A DNA stretch of 20,662 bases. It comes from Nocardioides sp. (GTDB taxonomy: Bacteria > Actinomycetota > Actinomycetes > Propionibacteriales > Nocardioidaceae). Under the pieces are notes generated by a model that saw only the letters and a list, made by a program, of their open reading frames with translations, ran no database searches and had not been told where the DNA came from. The stretch spans positions 1 through 20,662 of the forward strand of contig JAJPEO010000109.1 in NCBI GenBank assembly GCA_021166815.1. The letters are read 5' to 3'. Shown here piece by piece: positions 14,386-20,662 of this stretch (position 1 is the stretch's first letter; every line of letters begins with the position of its first letter). A program made the translations under genes and the position numbers.

Positions 14386-17368
14386 TCCAGAACAGGCGCT
14401 CCACGACCGCGTGTGCGCGCCGCGTGGTGCGCAGGTAGTCGTTGACGAGCTCGTCCACGGTCCCCGGGGGATACCCGAGCACGCGCGCCACGGCCGCCTT
14501 CTCCCGGCTGTCGCGCGGCAGGTGCTCCGCGGGCCTCCCGCGAACCAGGGTGACCGCGTTGCGCACACGGCTGACCAGCCGCCAGGCGTCCGCCAGGGTC
14601 GCCGCATCGGCCTCGCTCAGGATCCCGGCGGCCGCGGCCGCCTCGAGCGCGGCAAGCGTCCGGGGCGTGCGCAGGCCCTCGACCTGTCCCGCGTGCTGCA
14701 TCTGCAGCAGCTGCACCGTCCACTCCACGTCGGCCAGCCCACCGCGCCCCAGCTTCAGGTGGGTGTGCGGATCGGCTCCGCGCGGGAGCCGCTCGTTGTC
14801 CACGCGGGCCTTGATGCGCCGCACCTCGAGGATGTCGTCCTCGCTGATGCCCTCGGCCGGGAACCGCAGCGGGTCGATGAGCGCGGTGAAGCGGGCCCGG
14901 AGGGCCGGGTCACCGACCACCGGGTCAGCCCGCAGCAGCGCCTGGAACTCCCAGAGGTCGGACCACTTGGCGTAGTAGGCGGCGTACGACTCGACCGTAC
15001 GGACCATGGGGCCGTTCTTGCCCTCCGGGCGCAGCGTCGTGTCGATCTCCAACGGCGGATCCGTGGCGGGCAGCGCCAGGAGGCGCGCCACCTCGGTGAT
15101 GACTGCCTGGGCGAAGGACGCGGCCCGCTGGGGGTCGGCACCGGGGACGGGCTGGTGCACGAACATCACGTCGGCGTCGCTGCCGTAGGAGAGCTCGAAG
15201 CCTCCGTAGCGCCCCATCGCGATCATGGCGATCCGGGTGGGCACCTCGTCGAGGTTGCGCTGCCGTCGCAGGGCCTCGGTCGCGATGTCCAGCGTGGCCT
15301 CGAGCGTCGCGTCGGTGAGCCGCGTGAGGCCCTCACCGGCCAGCGCGATGTCGGTGGACTCCACGAGCTCACCGCACGCGATGCGCAGGAGCTCACGACG
15401 GCGGACGCCGCGGACGGCGCGGACGGCGTCCTCCGGGTCCTCATGCCGCCCGGCCACGGACTCCATCTCGGCCAGGATGGTCTCGGAGTCCAGCGGGGCC
15501 AGCGACTCCCCCAGCATCCGCACGCCCTGGGGCTCGCGCTCGAGCAGGTCGGTGGCGTAGCGCGAGGTGCCCAGGACGCTGGCGAGACGGTGGGCCGCCT
15601 CGCCCTCGTCGCGCAGGGTCTTGAGGTACCAGTGGGTCCGGCCGAGGTGCTCGCTGATGCGACGAAAGCCCCACAAGCCGGCATCGGGGTCGGGTGTGTC
15701 GGCGAACCAGCCCAGCATGACCGGCAGCAGGGTGCGCTGGATGTCGACCGTGCGCGACACCCCGCTCGTGAGTGCCTCGAGGTGGCGCAGCGCGGCCTGG
15801 GGGTCGGCGAAACCGAGCGCCGCCAGGCGCTCCCCCGCCGCCTCCATCGACAGCCGCGCCTCACCGTCGGAGAGACGCGCCACGGCCCCGAGCAGTGGTC
15901 GGTAGAAGAGCTTCTCGTGGAGCCGGCGGACCTCGCGCCGGTGGTGGCGCCACAACGCGTCGAGCTCGGCGACCGGGTCGCCCATCAGGCCGAGTGACCT
16001 GCCGATCCGGCGCAGCGCGGCCTCGTCCTCGGGAACCACGTGGCTGCGTCTCAGCGCGAAGAGCTGGATGCGGTGCTCGAGGGTGCGCAGGAACGCGTAC
16101 GCCTGCGAGAGCCGGTCGCCGTCGTCGCGCCCGACGTAGCCCCCGCGGGTGAGCTCGGCGAGGGCGCTCAGCGTGGCTCCGGCACGGATCGTCTCGTCGG
16201 TGCGTCCGTGGACCATCTGGAGCAGCTGGACGGCGAACTCGACGTCTCTCAGGCCACCCGACCCGAGCTTGAGCTGGCGCTCGGCCTGGTCCCTCGGAAT
16301 GTGCTCGAGGACCCTGCGCCGCATCGCCTGGACGTCGGAGACGAACCCCTCACGCCCCGCCGCGCTCCAGACCATCGGGGTGATCATCTCGACGTAGCGA
16401 CGTCCCAGGTCCACGTCGCCCGCGACCGGCCGTGCCTTGAGCAGGGCCTGGAACTCCCACGTCTTGGCCCACTTCTCGTAGTAGCCCACGTGGCTGGCCA
16501 GCGTGCGGACCAGCGGACCCCGGGCCCCCTCGGGGCGCAGGTTGGCGTCGACCGGCCAGATCGAGCCCTCCGCCGTCTGGTCCGAGCAGACCTGCATCAG
16601 CTGGGCGGCCAGCTGCGAGGCCGCGCGCAGGGCTGCGGCGTCGTCGGCGCCGGGTGCGGGTTCGAAGACGTAGATGACGTCGACGTCGGAGATGTAGTTG
16701 AGCTCGTGCCCTCCGCACTTGCCCATCGCGACGACCGCCAGCCGGGCCTGCGACGCCGCCTCCCCCACCCGGGCTCGGGCCACGGCCAGGGCCGCCTCCA
16801 GGGTGGCGGCAGCTAGGTCGGAGATCTCTGCCGCGGTGTCGTCCAGGCCCTGGCCGTGGGCCAGGTCGCGCGACGCCACGGAGAGCAGCAAGCGGCGGTA
16901 GTCGACCCGCAGGGCGTTGACGGCGTCGAGGTCCGGAAGCGTCGCCACCGGCTCCTCCGACGCGGGGTCAGCACCCACCGCCTCGAGCAGGGACGCACGC
17001 ATGGCGTACGCCGGGACCCGGGTGGTCGCCAGCGTCGGGTCGCGCAGCTGTGCCCACTGCTCGGGGTGCCGCGCGAGGTGCTGGCCCAACGCCTGGCTGG
17101 CGCCGAGGACGGAGACCAGGCGCCAGGCGACGGCTTCGTCCGCCTCCATCTCGCGCAGCATCGCCGGTCCGGCATCGCCCAGCGCGACGACGACCCGGAC
17201 GAGCGCCTGCAGGGCCAGGTCGGGGTCGGCCGCCCGCCCGAGCACGGGCAACAGCGCCGCGGCGGACGAGCCGAGCTCGGCCAGCCCGTCCAGGCCGGCC
17301 TCGGCATCGGCGAAACCGAGGCGGACCAGTCGGCCCGCGGTGGGGAGATCGGGCGGGGCCACGCTCAC
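14375..17368 (-). CDS. glnE: Bifunctional glutamine synthetase adenylyltransferase/deadenylylase
   Basis: GlnE adds AMP to, and removes it from, a Tyr of glutamine synthetase, turning nitrogen assimilation down or up in the cytosol. The protein has 997 residues, the usual length. Two nucleotidyltransferase domains are seen: GKCGGHELNYISDVD (about 216-230, N-terminal deadenylylase half) and GRYGGFELSYGSDAD (about 719-733, C-terminal adenylylase half). Each is followed by a GlnE helical domain, with LKLGSGGLRDVEFAVQLLQ and LKLGRGGLADVEWTVQLLQ as conserved landmarks. The start is GTG at 17368, whose GTGA overlaps the stop of the amidotransferase gene. The frame is open further upstream but runs antisense-like through that gene. 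The TAA stop lies inside the second satD operator. The target GlnA is probably not the one in this window. Confidence 0.96.
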   Translation of the reverse strand: MSVAPPDLPTAGRLVRLGFADAEAGLDGLAELGSSAAALLPVLGRAADPDLALQALVRVVVALGDAGPAMLREMEADEAVAWRLVSVLGASQALGQHLARHPEQWAQLRDPTLATTRVPAYAMRASLLEAVGADPASEEPVATLPDLDAVNALRVDYRRLLLSVASRDLAHGQGLDDTAAEISDLAAATLEAALAVARARVGEAASQARLAVVAMGKCGGHELNYISDVDVIYVFEPAPGADDAAALRAASQLAAQLMQVCSDQTAEGSIWPVDANLRPEGARGPLVRTLASHVGYYEKWAKTWEFQALLKARPVAGDVDLGRRYVEMITPMVWSAAGREGFVSDVQAMRRRVLEHIPRDQAERQLKLGSGGLRDVEFAVQLLQMVHGRTDETIRAGATLSALAELTRGGYVGRDDGDRLSQAYAFLRTLEHRIQLFALRRSHVVPEDEAALRRIGRSLGLMGDPVAELDALWRHHRREVRRLHEKLFYRPLLGAVARLSDGEARLSMEAAGERLAALGFADPQAALRHLEALTSGVSRTVDIQRTLLPVMLGWFADTPDPDAGLWGFRRISEHLGRTHWYLKTLRDEGEAAHRLASVLGTSRYATDLLEREPQGVRMLGESLAPLDSETILAEMESVAGRHEDPEDAVRAVRGVRRRELLRIACGELVESTDIALAGEGLTRLTDATLEATLDIATEALRRQRNLDEVPTRIAMIAMGRYGGFELSYGSDADVMFVHQPVPGADPQRAASFAQAVITEVARLLALPATDPPLEIDTTLRPEGKNGPMVRTVESYAAYYAKWSDLWEFQALLRADPVVGDPALRARFTALIDPLRFPAEGISEDDILEVRRIKARVDNERLPRGADPHTHLKLGRGGLADVEWTVQLLQMQHAGQVEGLRTPRTLAALEAAAAAGILSEADAATLADAWRLVSRVRNAVTLVRGRPAEHLPRDSREKAAVARVLGYPPGTVDELVNDYLRTTRRAHAVVERLFWNEG

Positions 17369-18090
17369 CTCACGCAGTCGCGCACGCCTGCGAGCTCGGC
17401 GAAGCGGCGAGCCAGTGGTCGCCAGTGGTTCGCCAGCGCGTCCCGGGCCTCGTCGATGGCCGCGATCGCGGCGTCCTGGTCGATCCCCTGCGCGCGGTGG
17501 CGCTCCCGGTCGGACTCCGCCCACGGCCGCACGATGTCGGCGTCGGCCTCCGGGTGCGCCTGGATGCCCCAGGCCCGCTGCCCGAACCGCACGACCTGGT
17601 GGTCGCCCCGGGGGCACGCGGCCAGCGTCACCGCCGCGTCGGGGAGGCTGACGACGACGTCGTCGTTCCAGTGGATGGCGCGCTCCTCGCCGCTGCAGCC
17701 CGCGGTGAGCAGGTCCTCGGCCGCCGCGGACGTCCAGCCGATCGCCTGCAGGCCGACGGTCTGTCCGAGCGGGCTCGGGGCCACCTTCCCGCCCAGCGCC
17801 ACCGCCATGAGCTGGTGGCCCAGGCAGATGCCGAGGACCGGCACCTGGAGCCCGACGGCGTCGCGGATCGCCTGCTTGAGCGGCGCCAGCCACGGCACCG
17901 TGGCGTCGTCGTTGGCCGACATCTGTCCGCCCAGCACGAGGAGCGCGTCGTGGTCGCGGACGTCAGGCAGGGTCTCGCCCAGGTAGGGCCGCACGAGCAC
18001 CAGCTCGCAGCCTGCCTGCTCGAGCCAGGCGCCCATGAGGCCGGGCGGGCACGACTCCTGGTGCTGCACGACGAGCACTCGGGGCTTCAC
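17365..18090 (-). CDS. Class I glutamine amidotransferase (GMP synthase GATase-like)
   Basis: A 241-residue stand-alone class I amidotransferase that should hydrolyse glutamine or a gamma-glutamyl compound; the acceptor is unknown. The triad is present: Cys89 in LGICLGHQL, then His179 and Glu181 in IQAHPEAD. The oxyanion-strand LVLGGQMSAND lies near 54-64. No ATP pyrophosphatase domain follows, so it is not GMP synthase itself. I chose GTG at 18090 because GGAGG lies 7 nt upstream; a GTG at 18093 is an alternative, one codon longer. It sits between glnA2 (41-bp gap) and glnE (4-nt overlap), so it is probably part of the nitrogen operon. A gamma-glutamyl hydrolase role, for example on gamma-glutamylamines, is possible. 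Confidence 0.87.
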   Translation of the reverse strand: MKPRVLVVQHQESCPPGLMGAWLEQAGCELVLVRPYLGETLPDVRDHDALLVLGGQMSANDDATVPWLAPLKQAIRDAVGLQVPVLGICLGHQLMAVALGGKVAPSPLGQTVGLQAIGWTSAAAEDLLTAGCSGEERAIHWNDDVVVSLPDAAVTLAACPRGDHQVVRFGQRAWGIQAHPEADADIVRPWAESDRERHRAQGIDQDAAIAAIDEARDALANHWRPLARRFAELAGVRDCVR

Positions 18091-18097
18091 CACTGAT

Positions 18098-18102
18098 CCT
18101 CC
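18098..18102 (-). promoter_or_regulatory. Ribosome-binding site deciding the amidotransferase start
   Basis: GGAGG on the minus strand, 7 nt before GTG at 18090 and 4 nt before GTG at 18093. The spacing favours 18090. Confidence 0.5.
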
Positions 18103-18106
18103 ACTC

Positions 18107-18120
18107 ACCGGCCGGCCGGT
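18107..18120. repeat. 14-bp perfect palindrome between glnA2 and the amidotransferase gene
   Basis: ACCGGCCGGCCGGT is a perfect palindrome in the 41-bp gap, right before the ribosome site of the amidotransferase gene. It could form a short hairpin that tunes read-through, or be a protein site. No U-tract follows, so it is not a standard terminator. Confidence 0.35.
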
Positions 18121-18131
18121 CGACGACTGGC

Positions 18132-19478
18132 TCACAGCACGGGCAGCATGCGGTCGCGCTCGAACGCCGACACCTGGGCGCGGTACTCCTCCCACTCCGC
18201 GCGCTTGTTGCGCAGGAAGTAGTCGAAGACGTGCTCGCCCAGCGTCTCGGCCAACAGCTCGGAGTCCTCGGCGATGCTGATCGCCTCCCACAGGTTCTTC
18301 GGCAGCGGCGAGATCCCGAGGGAGCGACGCTCGCGATCGGTGAGCGACCACACGTCGTCCTCGGCCTCCCGAGGCAGGTCGTAGCCCTCCTCGATGCCCT
18401 TCATGCCGGCGGCGAGGATCACGGCGAAGGCGAGGTAGGGGTTGCAGGCGGGGTCGATCGTGCGCAGCTCGATGCGCGTCGACTGCCCCTTGTTGGGCTT
18501 GTACATCGGGACCCGGATCATCGCCGAGCGGTTGTTGTGGCCCCAGCAGATGTACGACGGGGCCTCTCCCCCACCGATGAGTCGCTTGTAGGAGTTGACC
18601 CACTGGTTGGTGACCACGCTGATCTCGCTGGCGTGCTGCAGGATCCCGGCGATGAACTGCCGTCCGGTGCGGGAGAGCTGGTACTGCGCTCCGGCCTCGA
18701 AGAAGGCGTTGCGGTCGCCCTCGAAGAGCGAGACGTGGGTGTGCATCCCCGACCCGGGGTGGTTGGTGAACGGCTTGGGCATGAAGCTGGCCCAGATGTC
18801 CTGGCTGAGCGCGACCTCGCGCACGACGGTGCGGAAGGTCATGATGTTGTCGGCGCTGGTCAGGGCGTCGGCGTAGCGCAGGTCGATCTCCTGCTGGCCG
18901 GGTCCCCCCTCGTGGTGGCTGTACTCCACGGAGATGCCCATCGCCTCGAGCATCGTGATCGCCTCGCGCCGGAAGTCGGACCCGCGCGACTGGGCGGTGT
19001 GGTCGAAGTAGCCGCTGCGGTCGACCGGCTGCGGCTCCTCACCGGCGGTCGGCATGTCCTTGAACAGGTAGAACTCGATCTCGGGGTGGGTGTAGAAGGT
19101 GAAGCCCTTCTCCGCGGCCACGCTGAGCGTGCGTTTGAGGACGTGCCGGGGGTCGGCGTACGACGGGCTGCCGTCGGGCATCTTGATGTCGCAGAACATG
19201 CGGGCGGTGCCCGGGCCGCCGTCGGAGCGGTCGCGCCACGGCAGGATCTGGAACGTCGAGGCGTCGGGGTGGGCCAGCATGTCGGCCTCGTAGACGCGGG
19301 CGAACCCCTCGATCGCCGAGCCGTCGAAGCCGATGCCCTCGTCGAAGGCGTTCTCCAGCTCTGCGGGCGCCACCGAGACCGACTTGAGGAAGCCGAGCAC
19401 GTCGGTGAACCACAGCCGCACGAAGCGGACGTCCCTCTCCTCGAGAGCGCGGAGTACGAAGTCTTCCTGCTTGCCCAT
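18132..19478 (-). CDS. glnA2: Glutamine synthetase type I (GlnA2-like, GSI-alpha)
   Basis: Glutamine synthetase joins ammonia to glutamate with ATP in the cytosol as a dodecamer. This 448-residue protein lacks the ~25-residue GSI-beta insertion, and its start MGKQEDFVLRALEERDVRF resembles actinobacterial GlnA2. Conserved parts are GFDGSAIEGF (50-59), HPEIEFYLF (131-139, metal Glu), NHPGSGMHTHVSL (239-251) and GQSTRIELR (331-339). At the position of the adenylylated Tyr of GSI-beta enzymes, AEDDVW places Trp377, so this enzyme should not be controlled by GlnE. The ATG at 19478 is preceded by TAGGCT and 6 nt, without a Shine-Dalgarno, so it is probably leaderless. The nadE stop is 47 bp upstream. 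Some GlnA2-like enzymes use other amine or glutamate derivatives; that cannot be excluded. Confidence 0.94.
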   Translation of the reverse strand: MGKQEDFVLRALEERDVRFVRLWFTDVLGFLKSVSVAPAELENAFDEGIGFDGSAIEGFARVYEADMLAHPDASTFQILPWRDRSDGGPGTARMFCDIKMPDGSPSYADPRHVLKRTLSVAAEKGFTFYTHPEIEFYLFKDMPTAGEEPQPVDRSGYFDHTAQSRGSDFRREAITMLEAMGISVEYSHHEGGPGQQEIDLRYADALTSADNIMTFRTVVREVALSQDIWASFMPKPFTNHPGSGMHTHVSLFEGDRNAFFEAGAQYQLSRTGRQFIAGILQHASEISVVTNQWVNSYKRLIGGGEAPSYICWGHNNRSAMIRVPMYKPNKGQSTRIELRTIDPACNPYLAFAVILAAGMKGIEEGYDLPREAEDDVWSLTDRERRSLGISPLPKNLWEAISIAEDSELLAETLGEHVFDYFLRNKRAEWEEYRAQVSAFERDRMLPVL

Positions 19479-19484
19479 GCCGTC

Positions 19485-19490
19485 AGCCTA
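19485..19490 (-). promoter_or_regulatory. -10 hexamer of leaderless glnA2
   Basis: TAGGCT on the minus strand fits TANNNT and is followed by GACGGC and the ATG at 19478. Transcription from here would begin at the start codon. It lies in the 47-bp gap after nadE, so glnA2 can be expressed separately from nadE. No good -35 was found. Confidence 0.5.
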
Positions 19491-19525
19491 GGGGGTGGTC
19501 AGCGCCCGGCACGCCGATGCCCGCG

Positions 19526-20662
19526 TCAGTCTCGCGGAACGTCCCGCTCGATCTCGGCCAACCAGGCCGTCGGGCGCGCGTCGCTGGGCATCCGCCAGTC
19601 GCCGCGCGGGCTCATGGTGCCGCTCGCCGAGACCTTGGGGCCGTTGGGCAGCGCCGAGCGCTTGAACTGGTTGGCGAAGAACCGGCGAACGAACACCTCC
19701 AGCCAGTGGCGCACGGTCGGCAGGTCGTAGGCCACCCGGGCGTCGGCCGGGAAGTTCGGCGGCCACTCCCCGGTGGAGGCGTCGCGCCAGGCGTGCCACG
19801 CCAGGAAGGCGATCTTGCGCGGCCGGTAGCCGTGGCGCACCACGTGGGCCAGCGTGAAGTCCTGGAGGTTGTACGGGCCCACGGAGTCCTCCGTGGCCTG
19901 CGGCTTCTTGCCCTCCTCGATCGGGATGAGCTCGGGGGTGATCTCCTGCTCGAGGATCTCGGCGAGCACCTCGTTGGCGGCCTCCTCGAACTCGCCGTGC
20001 GTGATGACCCAGCGGATGAGGTGCTGGACGAGGGTCTTGGGCACGCCGGCGTTGACGCCGTAGTGCGACATCTGGTCGCCGACCCCGTACGTGCACCACC
20101 CCAGCGCCAGCTCGGAGAGGTCGCCCGTGCCGACCACGATGCCGCCGTGGTGGTTGGCCAGGCGGAAGAGGTAGTCGTAGCGCAGTCCGGCCTGGACGTT
20201 CTCGAACGTCACGTCGTAGACCTTCTCGCCGCGGCTGTAGGGGTGGTCCAGGTCGGCGAGCATCTGCTCCGCTGCGGGGCGGATGTCGATCTCCTCGAAG
20301 CTGACGCCCAGCGCCTCGGAGAGCCGCGTCGCCAGGGCCTTCGTCCGCTCGCCCGTCGCGAACCCGGGCATCGTGTAGGCCAGCACGTCGCTGCGCGGAC
20401 GGCCCAGCCGGTCCATGGCCTTGCAGGCGACGATGAGGGCGTGGGTGGAGTCGAGGCCGCCGCTGACGCCGATGACGGCCTTCGGGGTCCCGATCGCCTC
20501 GAGGCGCCGCTCGAGCCCGGAGACCTGGATGTTGTAGGCCTCGTAGCAGTCGAGCTCGAGGCGGGCCGGGTCGTCCGGGACGAAGGGGTAGCGGTCGACC
20601 TTGCGGAGCAGGCCGATGTCGCCCGTCGGCGGCTCCAGCTCCCACTCGACCGTGCGGAAGCG
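19526..20662 (-). CDS. nadE: Glutamine-dependent NAD+ synthetase, C-terminal part (5' end outside window)
   Basis: NadE amidates deamido-NAD+ to NAD+ with ATP, the last step of NAD biosynthesis. Only the C-terminal 378 residues are visible and the frame is open to the window edge; full-length glutamine-dependent forms have about 680, so the nitrilase-type glutaminase domain is missing here. The visible part starts in the linker (WELEPP) and contains the ATP pyrophosphatase P-loop GVSGGLDST (Ser67 of the visible part). It also has the NAD-synthase landmarks [36 protein letters not shown] and [21 protein letters not shown], and the C-terminal [20 protein letters not shown]. It lies 47 bp upstream of glnA2 on the same strand. 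Its glutaminase domain links it to the glutamine theme of the block. Confidence 0.95.
   Translation of the reverse strand, partial: RFRTVEWELEPPTGDIGLLRKVDRYPFVPDDPARLELDCYEAYNIQVSGLERRLEAIGTPKAVIGVSGGLDSTHALIVACKAMDRLGRPRSDVLAYTMPGFATGERTKALATRLSEALGVSFEEIDIRPAAEQMLADLDHPYSRGEKVYDVTFENVQAGLRYDYLFRLANHHGGIVVGTGDLSELALGWCTYGVGDQMSHYGVNAGVPKTLVQHLIRWVITHGEFEEAANEVLAEILEQEITPELIPIEEGKKPQATEDSVGPYNLQDFTLAHVVRHGYRPRKIAFLAWHAWRDASTGEWPPNFPADARVAYDLPTVRHWLEVFVRRFFANQFKRSALPNGPKVSASGTMSPRGDWRMPSDARPTAWLAEIERDVPRD

Noticed and set aside
17369..17893. Longer N-terminus for glnE
   Set aside because: It would overlap the amidotransferase gene in another frame and is low-complexity; the GTG at 17368 in a GTGA overlap gives a normal GlnE length.

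Overview
The window is chromosomal DNA of a high-GC Gram-positive bacterium, most likely an actinobacterium of the Nocardioides/Nocardioidaceae type. The base composition is very GC-rich, GTG starts are frequent, genes often meet in 4-nt GTGA overlaps, several genes look leaderless, and the order nadE - glnA2 - glutamine amidotransferase - glnE resembles the glnA2-glnE arrangement known from actinobacteria. No transposase, integrase, tRNA, rRNA or CRISPR array was seen. No stretch longer than 150 bp lacks a gene.

Left part (1-7019): the end of a phosphoenolpyruvate synthase gene runs convergently into a two-gene operon encoding a small membrane protein and a P-type II cation ATPase. That operon is divergent from a small CPVC-motif membrane protein. 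The 91-bp divergent promoter contains a DosR/DevR-like box, so these genes may belong to a hypoxia/dormancy-type response. A PPK2 polyphosphate kinase gene abuts the CPVC gene stop-to-stop.

Middle part (7020-11858): a FAD oxidoreductase with a C-terminal Rieske domain, a secreted lipase-like hydrolase preceded by a KstR-like operator, a CtlX-type guanidino-group hydrolase with an acidic tail, a small DUF4177-like protein, and a divergent macro-domain protein.

Operon at 11862-14327 (minus strand): four genes joined by three successive GTGA overlaps. In transcription order they encode a SatD-family protein (cyclase-like N-terminus, C-terminal helix-turn-helix), a polytopic membrane protein, a 2H phosphoesterase (2'-5' RNA ligase family) and a secreted or lipoprotein staphylococcal-nuclease-like nuclease. 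Two nearly identical 19-bp inverted repeats lie upstream. One fills the spacer of a probable leaderless promoter and the other overlaps the glnE stop. This is the best candidate for an undescribed system: a possibly self-regulated, nucleotide-linked module with a membrane component. Its function is inference.

Right part (14375-20662): the nitrogen block, read right to left: NAD+ synthetase (truncated by the window), GlnA2-type glutamine synthetase, a class I glutamine amidotransferase, and GlnE. The glutamine synthetase here has Trp at the position where adenylylated enzymes have Tyr, so GlnE probably acts on another GlnA outside the window.
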